From the NCBI GenBank assembly GCA_028284955.1, contig JANQQS010000057.1, forward strand, positions 1 to 43,811: DNA of 43,811 nt. The letters are read 5' to 3'. Below are positions 30,019-39,581 of the stretch, one piece after another. The notes below the pieces were generated by a model that worked only from the letters and a program-made list of their open reading frames with translations, searched no databases and was not told where the DNA came from. The position numbers were made by a program, and so were the translations under genes. Source of the DNA: Myxococcota bacterium (lineage in GTDB: Bacteria > Myxococcota_A > Polyangia > Polyangiales > Houyiibacteriaceae). The first letter of the stretch is position 1; each line of letters begins with the position of its first letter.

Positions 30019-32850
30019 CTAGAGGGCGACTTCCAACAAGATAAACTTGTTGTTTTCCCGCAGGGTGGTGACTTCGCGCAGTTTCTTACCGTGGACCAGG
30101 CCTTTGAACCCACCCAGACGGGTATGCTCGAGTACAAAGAACGCGGTGCGCCCTTCGTTTTCTTGAATCCATTCTTTCACTTTTTTGTTGTCGAGTTCGA
30201 CGAAGACCTGAACGCGATTGCCGGTATAGAAGTTCTCGCCCTTCCAGTTCATTTGCCAGGCCACCAGCGGTTCCGAAGTGCTTTCGCGTTCTTGGTAGTA
30301 CCGCTTGATAAGCTCACGCATTCCCCAGTGGGGAGATAGGTCGACCATGTATACGTTGAGCGTCCAGACGCAAAAGAAGAGCGCTGCGCCCAAGGCGGCG
30401 CGGCTAGCCCATCGGTGCGCGATTCGGAATGTCGCGAGGGCCCAGATGGTCGCCGCCACAACGGCCACGCCGGTAACGATGGGGCGGTAGTCGAAGTGGT
30501 CCGGCCAAGGGCGACCGTAGTTATAAACGAATAGGTGAATGAGGCGCTCAAAGCCGTGGGGTCGACTGGCCGTAATCCAGCTGAGGTCGCGGCCGACGAA
30601 CGCGACCACCACCGCGCCCATCGCGATCGCGACGCCGAGTGACGCTGCGCGATGCCTCGAGTCAGTCTCCGATATGCCCGATGGGGTCGAACCAGAGTCG
30701 ATTGAACTGCGCGAATCCTCTCGGCCGTCTTCACGACGAAGGAGCCAAAACCCCGCCACGCTCATGACCACGCCCAGCGCGATGCCGCCGAACGCCAGTG
30801 CAGCAGGCGGACCATGGGTAAGGACCCAATCGGCGCGCGCGGCCTTGTCGACCGACTCGGGAACGATGCCGCGAAGGTTGCCCCAGAGACCAGCCACGCC
30901 GAGGATCAACGGAGCCGGGCTCAAAACAGCGAGCGCAGTAGCCACGCGCTGCGTGATCGCCCGCGGCCGATAATGTTCACCGGTCGTTCCCCACATCTCC
31001 GCGAGGACAATGCCAACGAGCATCGCAAGAGGCGGTACCGCTGGGAAAATGTAGTGGTGAAACTTTGTGATCATCGCGCTGAACACCGCAAACGTGCCGA
31101 AAAACCATATGCACAGCAGCATGAGGGTTTGCCGTTTGCCGATGGGTTCGTCGGGCGCGAGCGCGCTTGAGTCGCGCTTGGGGAGATACCAAAGCCACGC
31201 CAGAGCGGCCGCGGGAACCAACGCGACCCACGGAAAAGTCGCGTAACCAAGCTGAAGGATGAAGTACTGGATGCTGCCGGTGTCTCCGTGCACGCCCTTG
31301 CCCAACCGATTGATGTGGTCGTGTACAAGCAAGCGATCGGTAAACCCTGGCCCGTGCCGTACGAACATCGCGACGTACCAAGGCAAACCTACTGCGGACA
31401 CCGTGAGCATGCCCCGCGCCACATGCAGCCGCCCCGAAGCGAGCATCGACCAGCGACTGGAGCCGACGAGATAAAGCAGCGCGATGAGACCCGGAATCGC
31501 AAACCCAATGATGCCCTTGCCCATGAATGCAAGACCGCAAAACAAGTAGAAGCCGGTCATGTACAGGGCGTGCGTCCGCCGTTCGCGACGCAGCATGAAG
31601 ATCACCACCGCGAGCACCGAGAGCCACAGCAGCCCCTGAACCACCGGCTGGCCACCGGCTCCCAGTACGTAAGGCAAATCCATACGTAGCGCGGCGTTTC
31701 CGGCCACACCTTCATTGCCGGCCGAACCAAAAAGAAACTCGTCGCGGCTTAGCGCGATGCCGAAGTTTGGATCCACGGCGATGTTTCGCGAGAGCAGATA
31801 GAGGGCCTGCGGCAACATCAGCAAAGTCACCGCCCCGATGGCTGCATGCTGCCCCGACACCACCACACGACCGAAACGATAGCCGCGCACGCGTTCGTCT
31901 GTGTCGACGTTGAGCGCCAAGATCAGCATGCTCATCGCGATAGTGATGTTGGCGACAAGCGGAATGTCGGTGATCGCTTGGTGCGACAAAAAGAAGAAAT
32001 GAGGACATGTCGCGAGAACGAGCGCCCCGAGTGCCCCTGCGCGAGCACCAAAGACCTTGCGCATGGCGGCGTAGGCGGCGAGGAGCGCACCCAAACTCAT
32101 GACCATCACCGGCAGGCGCAACGACCACTCGGGAGCAAGGGGATTGGCGTCTGGCGTCGCGTCCACGCCGAACGCGCTTAGGGAGAGCGCTTCGCTCCAA
32201 AAGATCAAAATCGGCTTCGACCAGAACCAACCATCTTGCGCCCACCACAGGCTGATCCAATCGTCTCGCGATAGGATCTCTCGGGCGACTTCGCCGTAGT
32301 GGGTCTCCCACGGGTCCCAGAGGCTGAATGCTCCCATCAGGGGCAGGTACATCGCGGAGACCACCACGAATACGAGAAGCCCGGGACGGCGCCATGCCGC
32401 CGGGCAGAGAACGAGCAGCGCCGCTCCGATCACGTAGGGCAAACCGGCGTAGCCGTACGTCCATCCACCCGAAATAAGCACCAGCGCAGCGACGAACAGG
32501 CTCAACATCGGCGCCAGGGCCGCAGGTTCGCCAGGAAGCGGTGCCAGCGCGGTATCTCGCCAATCGACGATCTCGAGCCGTGAACGATTCCTGTCGCCGG
32601 CCTCATTGCCTTCGCCGTCTTCTGCGCGTTCGCGTTCTTCGGTCCAGAGCCCGAGCGCTCCGAAGAGCCCGACGATGGCAACTCCGATCGCCGCGATGCC
32701 CCAGAGCGCCCCCCGAACGAGCTGACCGGTGTGGCTCATCATGACGAGCGAGGCGATCGACCCCGCCAAAAACGTCAGCGCTCCCCGAACACGGGAGCGG
32801 GCGAGCCATGCAGTTCGAGGAACGCGTTGGGGCTTTGATTCGGTACCCAC
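30019..32850 (-). CDS. ArnT/PMT-type polyprenyl-linked glycosyltransferase
   Basis: About 943 residues from GTG 32850. ATG 32742 would give 907. The open frame itself runs further upstream, into the divergent sbcD-like gene and through 15-bp repeats, and that part is not believed. Many membrane helices are visible. The GT-C signature is DPWETHYGEVAREILSRDDW, then ISLWWAQDGWFWSKPILIFW, matching the DE-xx-YxxxAxExL...W...KPPLxYW pattern of ArnT. FFFLSHQAITDIPLVANITI and FMGKGIIGFAIPGLIALLYL are also typical, as is FHHYIFPAVPPLAMLVGI. The C-terminal 150 residues are soluble (FYTGNRVQVFVELDNKKV). It transfers a sugar from a lipid-phosphate donor to a lipid or protein on the periplasmic face; the acceptor is unknown. 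Confidence 0.88.
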   Translation of the reverse strand: MGTESKPQRVPRTAWLARSRVRGALTFLAGSIASLVMMSHTGQLVRGALWGIAAIGVAIVGLFGALGLWTEERERAEDGEGNEAGDRNRSRLEIVDWRDTALAPLPGEPAALAPMLSLFVAALVLISGGWTYGYAGLPYVIGAALLVLCPAAWRRPGLLVFVVVSAMYLPLMGAFSLWDPWETHYGEVAREILSRDDWISLWWAQDGWFWSKPILIFWSEALSLSAFGVDATPDANPLAPEWSLRLPVMVMSLGALLAAYAAMRKVFGARAGALGALVLATCPHFFFLSHQAITDIPLVANITIAMSMLILALNVDTDERVRGYRFGRVVVSGQHAAIGAVTLLMLPQALYLLSRNIAVDPNFGIALSRDEFLFGSAGNEGVAGNAALRMDLPYVLGAGGQPVVQGLLWLSVLAVVIFMLRRERRTHALYMTGFYLFCGLAFMGKGIIGFAIPGLIALLYLVGSSRWSMLASGRLHVARGMLTVSAVGLPWYVAMFVRHGPGFTDRLLVHDHINRLGKGVHGDTGSIQYFILQLGYATFPWVALVPAAALAWLWYLPKRDSSALAPDEPIGKRQTLMLLCIWFFGTFAVFSAMITKFHHYIFPAVPPLAMLVGIVLAEMWGTTGEHYRPRAITQRVATALAVLSPAPLILGVAGLWGNLRGIVPESVDKAARADWVLTHGPPAALAFGGIALGVVMSVAGFWLLRREDGREDSRSSIDSGSTPSGISETDSRHRAASLGVAIAMGAVVVAFVGRDLSWITASRPHGFERLIHLFVYNYGRPWPDHFDYRPIVTGVAVVAATIWALATFRIAHRWASRAALGAALFFCVWTLNVYMVDLSPHWGMRELIKRYYQERESTSEPLVAWQMNWKGENFYTGNRVQVFVELDNKKVKEWIQENEGRTAFFVLEHTRLGGFKGLVHGKKLREVTTLRENNKFILLEVAL

Positions 32851-32874
32851 TACGGAATCGGAACGGCGTGCAGA

Positions 32875-32990
32875 GGTTGGGTCCACAGGGGTTGGGTCCA
32901 CAGGGGTTGGGTCCAAAGGCTGGGTGCCTCGCGGCCAGATGCCCGAGGCCAGATGTCGGGAAGCCAGGTGTCGGGAAGCCAGGTGCAGGG
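32875..32990 (-). repeat. Two adjacent 15-bp minisatellites upstream of the glycosyltransferase
   Basis: Array one (32875-32919) has three units of GGTTGGGTCCACAGG. Array two (32931-32990) has four units like AAGCCAGGTGTCGGG. On the minus strand they are open and would read P-V-D-P-T and H-L-A-S-R repeats, but no start codon with a ribosome binding site precedes them. Confidence 0.85.
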
Positions 32991-33130
32991 AGACTAGCGC
33001 AGAAGTGGCGGGAGCATAGCAGCGAACCTGTGTTCGGGTACCCGCAGGATAAGCGCCGGTTCGCCCGCGATTTCTGGCGTACGCAGACCGGGCGTTGGCC
33101 ACTTGAGCATCCGCGGCGTACGCTCGTCCG

Positions 33131-34294
33131 GTGGCTGTACGACCGGCGCGGGGGATTCGCCTCCTACACACTGCCGACTGGCAGATCGGGAAGCGTTTGC
33201 GGTTCATTCCCGGCGACACCGGAGCCCTCGTGCGCGAGCAAAGGCTTCGCACCATCGAGGCGGTGGGCGCACTGGCGCTCGAACGAAAGGTTGACGCGGT
33301 GCTCGTGGCCGGCGACGTGTTTGATATGAACACGGTGGCCGAGGAGACGCTTCGTCGCTTCGCGCATACTCTGGAACAATTTCGCGTGCCTTGGGTGCTG
33401 TTGCCCGGCAATCACGATCCTGCTCTCGCGGAAAGCGCATGGACACGGCTCGCTCGCTTGGCGCTGCCCTCCCACGTTCATCTTCTAACCAGCTTCGAGC
33501 CTCTCCTTCTCGCAAACGGACGACTCGCGATCCTTCCCGCGCCGCTTCGCGCCAAGCACGAGCCCACCGACCTCACAGAAGAGTTCGCCAACATCGAGAC
33601 ACCGTCCGCCGCAATCCGGGTGGGCTTGGCGCACGGCGCGGTCACCAATCGACTGCCTGCGCGCGCGGAAGCGAGCAACCCCATTTCCGACACCCGGGCT
33701 TCTCAGGCTCAGCTCGACTATCTGGCGCTCGGCGACTGGCACGGCACGCTAAAGATCGCCGAACGCACATGGTACTCCGGCACTCCCGAAACCGACCGAT
33801 TTCGAGACAATGATTCCGGAAACGTGCTGCTCGTGGACATCGAGGGCCCAGGCGCGCCGCCAGTCGTCGAAACAATTCGCGTAGGACACTACCGCTGGAC
33901 GTCATGGACTCATTCGGTCCACAACGCAGAGGACATCGCCGCGCTGCACGTACGCTTTGAAACACTCGACAGGCCCTGGGACCGACACCTCGTATCGCTA
34001 AAACTGCAGGGCGCGATCGACCTGACCGCGCGCGCAGCACTCGAAGAAGCGCTCGAACACTGGCAGGCACGACTTAGATTTCTGCAAACGGACGAGGCTT
34101 CACTGCACGCAGCCGTAACCGAAGAAGAAATCGAAGAGATGGGAGGCGAAGGTTTTGTGCGCCAAGCCGTCGCGCGGCTTCGTTCGATTCAACTAGACAA
34201 CGAGCATCCCGATCGCCACGCCGCGCGGGACGCGCTTGCCATGCTCTATTCGGACTACCAGGAAATCAAATCAGATGTGGATCCGGCGCATTGA
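33131..34294 (+). CDS. SbcD/YhaO-like metallophosphoesterase (DNA repair exonuclease)
   Basis: 387 residues. The phosphodiesterase motifs appear in order: RLLHTADWQIGK (motif I, with D-x-W instead of D-x-H, as in the YhaO branch), VLVAGDVFDMN, LLPGNHDPALAESAW and GLAHGAV, then LALGDWHG. Two metal ions would be bound. The partner ATPase gene begins within its last 20 bases, the standard SbcCD arrangement. The nuclease subunit would trim DNA ends or hairpins. GTG 33131 is the only GTG/ATG start in this frame before the first motif; no ribosome binding site is evident and an ATT start at 33155 cannot be excluded. Confidence 0.88.
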   Translation: MAVRPARGIRLLHTADWQIGKRLRFIPGDTGALVREQRLRTIEAVGALALERKVDAVLVAGDVFDMNTVAEETLRRFAHTLEQFRVPWVLLPGNHDPALAESAWTRLARLALPSHVHLLTSFEPLLLANGRLAILPAPLRAKHEPTDLTEEFANIETPSAAIRVGLAHGAVTNRLPARAEASNPISDTRASQAQLDYLALGDWHGTLKIAERTWYSGTPETDRFRDNDSGNVLLVDIEGPGAPPVVETIRVGHYRWTSWTHSVHNAEDIAALHVRFETLDRPWDRHLVSLKLQGAIDLTARAALEEALEHWQARLRFLQTDEASLHAAVTEEEIEEMGGEGFVRQAVARLRSIQLDNEHPDRHAARDALAMLYSDYQEIKSDVDPAH

Positions 34295-37112
34295 AGTTCG
34301 CGATTTTCGCGCTCTGGTGGGCACGACGATTGTCGACTGTGCCGATCTGACAGTGATTTCTGGCGAGAATGAAGAAGGGAAATCGACGCTCGCCGCGGCG
34401 CTGCGCGCGGTGCTTTTCGAGCGACATCGCGTCGGCGGGCAGCTCGCGGAGAGCTTCCAGCCGTTTGGATCGAAACTTCGTCCCGAGGTCACATTGGATT
34501 TTGAGATCGGTGGGCAGGGCTATCGTTTGCGGAAGGCGTTTTGCGTCCGACCCGAAGCGGAACTGATCACCTCAGCGGGAACCTGGATCGGCCAGCACGC
34601 AGAACGAGAGCTGGAGAAGCTCCTACGAGTCAAAATACCTGGCCGAGGACCCAGCAAAGAGGACCACCAGGGCATATGGGGGTTGCTGTGGGCGGAGCAG
34701 GGTCGTGCTTCGGAGGCGGTACCCATCAGCGGAGATGCTCGAACTCGATTGCAATCGACGCTGGAAAAGGAAGTCGGCGCGGTGCTGGGAGGCACTCTTG
34801 GTCCAGCGCTGCTTCACCGAGCCGCCGCGCGCTACGCGAATTCATTCGACCGACGAGGTCTTCCTCGAAACGAACGAAAAATACTGGCCGCGAAGCGTGC
34901 AGAATTCGAGCGAGAGTACGAAGCATTGTCCGCTCAGCTCATGGAGCACGAAGCCGAAGTCGACGCGCTTTCCTCCGCCCAGGCAGAGCTCAACGCGACG
35001 TGGCGCGCCGAAGCGAAGGTCGAGCTCGAGCGAGAGCTCAAAGATCGGCAAGAGGCTCATGCGCGCGCGAACACGCTGGAAACGCACGCGGAGGATGCGC
35101 TTCGTTCGCTACGCCTGGCCCAAGCTAAGCTTGAAACAAGCCGCGCCAGGACATTGCAGCGCCGAGAGGCGGCCGCCGATCTGGAAAAAGCCCGCGCTGC
35201 CGAACGGGAGCGCGCTCAGCACGCAGCGCAGCGAAAAAAGCAACTGGAAGCCGCGCAGCAGACTCGCGACGCGGCGGCGAAACAACTCGCTGAAGCGATA
35301 GCCACACAGGAACGCGCCCAGCGGTCGTTTGAAGAATGCGTTCGCGCGCGTCGATTGATCGAAGCACAAAGGAAACACGCCCGTGCCCACAGCCGGCTGA
35401 GACGCGCGCGCAAGCTCGAACGCGCCGCTCAATCTGCGCGGGACGCCGCCGATGCAGTCGATATCAATGAAGCTCGCTTGGATAGCCTGCGCGCCGCTCG
35501 GGAACGCATGCGCACCGCGGAAGCGCGGCTGCAGTCGGTGGCGACAACGATCTCTTTTTCTCGATCGAAAGCGACGACCACTGCAGGAGTAACGATTGCC
35601 CCCGGCGCATCGTTTCAGTTCACTGAACCGACTGAGTTCTGCCTAGCCGATGGGGAACGGGTGCAGGTTCATCCGGGAGGCGAATCTCTCGCTGCATGGC
35701 GGGAGGAAGCCCACGCGACAGAGACAGACTATGCAAACATGCTGAAGGCGACAGGTTTTGAAAGTTTGGAAGCCGCCACCGAGGCCCTCCGAAAGCGCGC
35801 GGCCTATCTTGCCGAAGCGCAGTCAGCGAATCATCAAATGAGATTTGTGGAAGCGCCACTCGGCATCGAGGCTCTCACCCGAGAAATCCAGGAACTCGCC
35901 GACCTATCCGAAGCACTGCGCGCGCAGGCTGACGATGCTTCCCCCAATGAGCAAACCCTCAACAAGCAAACCCTCAACAAGCAAACCACCGATGAACAAG
36001 TAGCGCTGTTCAACGAGGCGCGCGCGGAGCAAGCGCGTGACTCCGCGACAACCGAAGCACAACGTCAGGAGCAGCGAACATCGACTGCCGAGACCGCTCT
36101 GCGCATCGCCCACCAGGCGTGGTTTGAGCAAGACGCGCGACATCAAGCCGTGGCTGAGCAGGTGCACAACCTCGAAGAACGTCTCGCGACGTCGCGGGAG
36201 CAGACCAGCGATCACGAGTTGGAAAGCAAGCTTGTCGACGAAGTTGCGCGGGTAGAGGCGGCGCGTGCTTCCGTCGAAAAACATCTTGCCGCTTCCAAAG
36301 CCTCGCCGAGCGAAGAAACTGCCAAAGCACTCCGCGCCTCACAAGAAAGACAAGCGAAGGCTTCAGACGAAACCGGCGCGCTTGAACGCAAGGTCCGAGA
36401 ACTACAGATCCGGCTCTCGGCAAGCGGTCATGCCGGCCTCGGCGAACGCCTTGCCGAACTAGAAGCCGAGCGGGCGGCGACGATCGCCCTGCACGACCGC
36501 GCCGAACGCGAAGCGCTCGCCGCTTCCCTTCTTCACCGAGTTTTGGAAGAAGCAGCGGCCGACGCGAAGCAACATTTGCTTGAACCGATTCAGGCGCGTA
36601 TGCGTTCTCTTTTGGGCGCGGTAATCGGCTCGGCGGAGCTTGACATGGACGCCGAGCTTCGCGTTCGGGGTCTTTTTCGAACCGACCGCAGCGAGCCGTT
36701 TTTAGCGCTCAGCGTGGGCACCCGCGAGCAGCTGGCGGTGATGGTTCGGCTCGCATTCGCCGACCTTCTCCGAGAAGCAGGAAGCCCGACGCCGATCGTC
36801 CTCGACGACGCGCTGGTCTACTCCGACGCCACTCGCTTCACAGCGATCAAGAATGTTCTTCAGTCAGCGACGAACAAGGGGCAGCAAATTCTCATATTCA
36901 CGTGCCGCGAAGACGATTGGGCGGATGTCCAAGGCAGCTTCGTACGATTGGAAGAATGCCGCTCGGCAACAAAACCAGGCGCGCCTCCGCAGCTCGCTGA
37001 GACTCCGATACGCGCGCCCGCTCCTGATATCGCGACGATGAACCGCGAAATCGACAAAGGATACGCGCAGACGGTTCACGACGGTCTCGAAGCCGAAGCG
37101 CACCATGAGTAG
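34275..37112 (+). CDS. SbcC/YhaN-like SMC-type ATPase
   Basis: 945 residues from ATG 34275; an upstream ATG (34236) would only enlarge the overlap with the nuclease gene. The N-terminal half-domain reads IRRIEVRDFRALVGTTIVDC then the Walker A ISGENEEGKST (residues 29-38). Long coiled coils rich in A, E, R and Q run from about 200 to 770. The C-terminal half-domain has the signature LSVGTREQLAVMVRLAFADL (about 812) and Walker B PIVLDDALVYSD. No CxxC zinc hook is seen. The hairpin region instead has a beta-rich insert TTAGVTIAPGASFQFTEPTE and a short tandem NKQTL repeat (35951-35980). It works with the upstream phosphoesterase on DNA ends. Confidence 0.88.
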   Translation: MWIRRIEVRDFRALVGTTIVDCADLTVISGENEEGKSTLAAALRAVLFERHRVGGQLAESFQPFGSKLRPEVTLDFEIGGQGYRLRKAFCVRPEAELITSAGTWIGQHAERELEKLLRVKIPGRGPSKEDHQGIWGLLWAEQGRASEAVPISGDARTRLQSTLEKEVGAVLGGTLGPALLHRAAARYANSFDRRGLPRNERKILAAKRAEFEREYEALSAQLMEHEAEVDALSSAQAELNATWRAEAKVELERELKDRQEAHARANTLETHAEDALRSLRLAQAKLETSRARTLQRREAAADLEKARAAERERAQHAAQRKKQLEAAQQTRDAAAKQLAEAIATQERAQRSFEECVRARRLIEAQRKHARAHSRLRRARKLERAAQSARDAADAVDINEARLDSLRAARERMRTAEARLQSVATTISFSRSKATTTAGVTIAPGASFQFTEPTEFCLADGERVQVHPGGESLAAWREEAHATETDYANMLKATGFESLEAATEALRKRAAYLAEAQSANHQMRFVEAPLGIEALTREIQELADLSEALRAQADDASPNEQTLNKQTLNKQTTDEQVALFNEARAEQARDSATTEAQRQEQRTSTAETALRIAHQAWFEQDARHQAVAEQVHNLEERLATSREQTSDHELESKLVDEVARVEAARASVEKHLAASKASPSEETAKALRASQERQAKASDETGALERKVRELQIRLSASGHAGLGERLAELEAERAATIALHDRAEREALAASLLHRVLEEAAADAKQHLLEPIQARMRSLLGAVIGSAELDMDAELRVRGLFRTDRSEPFLALSVGTREQLAVMVRLAFADLLREAGSPTPIVLDDALVYSDATRFTAIKNVLQSATNKGQQILIFTCREDDWADVQGSFVRLEECRSATKPGAPPQLAETPIRAPAPDIATMNREIDKGYAQTVHDGLEAEAHHE

Positions 37113-37388
37113 CGCCACGATCGATGGTCATCCTCTTCGATTTAGAAACCATCATGTCGTTCGACACCGACTTCGACCGCCACGGAGTCCGTCGATGGAC
37201 CGACGAGCCCTGATCTCCCGCTCTGCACAACGAAACGAAACGCACCAGGTTACCCCTGCGTATCAGAACCCGTGTGAGGCTTGCTCGGTGGCGATTGGCA
37301 TGGCTAGGCTCGAGGTTCACTAGAAGATCGGCGTTCATGGGTTCGGCGCTTGACCGCCACTGTGGCGCCGCCTCAGGAGACATTCGGG
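37113..37388. other. Intergenic region
   Basis: 276 bp without recognised features. A ribosome binding site AGGAGA (37375-37380) stands 8 bases before the next gene's ATG. Confidence 0.5.
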
Positions 37389-38498
37389 ATGGACAAGCAG
37401 GTTTGTCGCTGGGGCGTATTGAGCACCGCAAACATCACCAAGAAAAACTGGCATTCGATCGTCAACTCGGGAAACGGACGACTCGTCGCAATTGCTAGTC
37501 GTTCCACGAAAAAGGCAAAAACTTTTATAGAAGGCTGCCAGGCATCGATTCCTGTCGCTCACCCAGTCGACGCGGTCGAAGGGTACGAGACGCTACTGAG
37601 GCGAACCGACGTCGACGCAGTGTATCTACCGCTGCCAACGGGGGTTCGAACGGAATGGGCTATCCGAGCCGCGAACGCAGGAAAGCACGTCCTCATCGAA
37701 AAACCGTGTGGTGTAAGCGCAGACGAGGTCGAACGGATCGTTGCCGCATGCAATGCCAACGCGGTGCAGTTCATGGACGGGACGATGTATCTGCACAGCA
37801 AACGAATGGCCGCATTGCGAGGCGTGCTCGACGACAGAACGACGATCGGAGCAGTTCGCCGTGTCGCCACCCAGTTCAGTTTCCGCGCGCCGGAATCGTG
37901 GATTGACGAAAACATTCGCCTCAGCAGCGCACTCGAACCTGCTGGATGCCTGGGCGATCTGGGCTGGTACACCATAGGGATAACGCTGTGGGTGATGAAC
38001 TACCAGTTACCTTCCGAGGTACGGGGACGCGTACTCAGAGGCATTCGACGCGATGACAGCGAGCACACCGTGCCCCTCGAGTTTCAAGGCGAAATGCATT
38101 TCGATGGGGGCGTCTCGGCAACTTGGTACAACTCGTTCGTCACTCAGCATCAACAATGGCTGCATGTGAGCGGGTCGGCCGGCTACCTCGAAGTTAAAGA
38201 CTTTGCCCTTCCTTACTTCGGCAACGAAGTGTCGTTCGACGTCTCGAAGCACGATTTTGTGAACGACGGCTGCTCTTTTCGCATGGAGCGATCGACGCGG
38301 ACTCACACGATTTCCGAACACAGCAACAACCATGAAAGCGCGCAAGAAACCCGCCTCTTTCGCGCGTTTGGAGACTTGGTGCTGCATGGAAAACGAGACC
38401 CGCGGTGGGCAGAAGTTTCCTTGAACACGCAGAGAGTGCTCGACGCCGCATTTCGATCCGCGAACGAAAACGGTCGTCCCACATCGCCATCATCGTAG
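37389..38498 (+). CDS. Gfo/Idh/MocA-family NAD(P)-dependent oxidoreductase
   Basis: 369 residues from ATG 37389, chosen because AGGAGA lies 8 bases upstream and the protein then begins just before the Rossmann strand. RWGVLSTANITKKNW replaces the usual GxGxxG by a serine/threonine form seen in the subfamily of trans-1,2-dihydrobenzene-1,2-diol dehydrogenase. Next come VDAVYLPLPTGVRTEWAIRA, then HVLIEKPCG with the catalytic-type EKP lysine, and LGDLGWYTIGITLWV in place of the G-x-x-x-D-x-x-x-x metal/substrate motif. It reduces or oxidises a cyclic alcohol, probably a sugar; the substrate is not deducible. The gene is followed by a large foldback repeat. Confidence 0.88.
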   Translation: MDKQVCRWGVLSTANITKKNWHSIVNSGNGRLVAIASRSTKKAKTFIEGCQASIPVAHPVDAVEGYETLLRRTDVDAVYLPLPTGVRTEWAIRAANAGKHVLIEKPCGVSADEVERIVAACNANAVQFMDGTMYLHSKRMAALRGVLDDRTTIGAVRRVATQFSFRAPESWIDENIRLSSALEPAGCLGDLGWYTIGITLWVMNYQLPSEVRGRVLRGIRRDDSEHTVPLEFQGEMHFDGGVSATWYNSFVTQHQQWLHVSGSAGYLEVKDFALPYFGNEVSFDVSKHDFVNDGCSFRMERSTRTHTISEHSNNHESAQETRLFRAFGDLVLHGKRDPRWAEVSLNTQRVLDAAFRSANENGRPTSPSS

Positions 38499-38499
38499 C

Positions 38500-38693
38500 G
38501 CTCATTGGGGATCGGCGGACCGTCGGGGGTCTCGCCCACAGGAGGGGAAGGGCGGCCCCGTGTTTGAGGGCATCTTACCCAAGCCTGGGTGACGACTCGA
38601 AAGAGTCGTTGCCCGGGCTTCCCGAGCCCGAGTTCGGGGGGATCCACCCCTCCGAGGACGAGACCCCCGACGGTTCGCCGATCTTCAATGAGC
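38500..38693. repeat. Large imperfect inverted repeat between convergent genes
   Basis: The left arm, 38500-38547, starts GCTCATTGGGGATCGGCG and the right arm, 38647-38693, ends CGCCGATCTTCAATGAGC. The arms match with few mismatches over about 35 bp, then GGAGGGG pairs with CCCCTCC. Inside is a second perfect hairpin: ACGACTC-GAAA-GAGTCGT (38592-38609) within AAGCC/GGCTT (38581-38620). The block fills the gap from the oxidoreductase stop (38498) to the end of the minus-strand gene at 38711. Confidence 0.9.
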
Positions 38694-38710
38694 TCAGGAC
38701 AAGAAGTGCG

Positions 38711-39553
38711 TTAGGGCGCCGCTTGTTTCAGCTTCGATGCGATCGAGCAATCCACCGCCCCGAAGCTCTCAGGGCCGATGTTTGGACGTTTGGCTTGATG
38801 CGCGCCAAACCGTAGCCGCGCCGACACCAAACCTCCCGATGCCTGCACCCGTCCACGAAACAGCGGCTGCTTTGATTTCAGATCCCAAACAAACGCATCG
38901 ACCGGCCGAGTCCGACGGTTTCCCTGCTCCAGTACGAGGAAAAAGTATTCGCTTTCGATGAGACGCCGAAGTACCGGCAAGTCTCGCTCTATGTGCCTCG
39001 TCAGCTCTTCTTCAACGACGCGAAGTCGGAGCACGCTGTCGGTTTCAGGAATACGGCGCCGCCATCGAGAAGACAGGAAATCTCCTCGTGCGTACAAGCC
39101 TCGAGCCGACAGCGGAGCCAGCCCCAAGCAGCGGCCAATGGCGTCCGGTTTGAGCGAACGAGCGGCCTGCTGAATCTGCTCTGGACGATTCGCTCGGGAA
39201 ATCGGTAGACGTAGGTAGAGGCCTGTCCGGTCGTGAAGGTCGGAAAACTGAAAACCCTCCGCCACCCAATGATTCGGCTCTTGAGCTGCCGCGGCGCGCA
39301 CCCATCGATCGATCTGGTTTTGAAACTCGATGACCTGCCGTCCAGGCTGCGCCACCTTTTGCGCGTACGTCTGCTGCAATACGCCACGCAGCTCCGATAC
39401 TCGAACCTGCTCCCGTATGCGATATCCAACAACAAACGCGAGAAGCACGGCGACAACGCCGACCGCCCATGTCCAACGAACGCGGGGCGCGAATGCCTTG
39501 GAATCGGCTTCTTCAAACCGCGCAGGTCGCAGTTGCTCGTCAGAAGCAGTCAT
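38711..39553 (-). CDS. Membrane-anchored protein of the Exb/Tol cluster, function unknown
   Basis: 280 residues from ATG 39553; an upstream GTG (39559) adds two. A cytoplasmic N-terminus is followed by one membrane helix WTWAVGVVAVLLAFVVGYRI. A periplasmic part begins with a helical stretch (VSELRGVLQQTYAQKVAQPG, then RQVIEFQNQIDRWVRAAAAQ) and continues with a beta/alpha domain (HWVAEGFQFSDLHDRTGLYLR and later VFVWDLKSKQPLF-type strands). It lies directly after two ExbD genes on the same strand, so it is a candidate partner or target of the motor. No family was recognised. Confidence 0.7.
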   Translation of the reverse strand: MTASDEQLRPARFEEADSKAFAPRVRWTWAVGVVAVLLAFVVGYRIREQVRVSELRGVLQQTYAQKVAQPGRQVIEFQNQIDRWVRAAAAQEPNHWVAEGFQFSDLHDRTGLYLRLPISRANRPEQIQQAARSLKPDAIGRCLGLAPLSARGLYARGDFLSSRWRRRIPETDSVLRLRVVEEELTRHIERDLPVLRRLIESEYFFLVLEQGNRRTRPVDAFVWDLKSKQPLFRGRVQASGGLVSARLRFGAHQAKRPNIGPESFGAVDCSIASKLKQAAP

Positions 39554-39581
39554 CCCCACACCGACGCAGAAGACGACGCGA

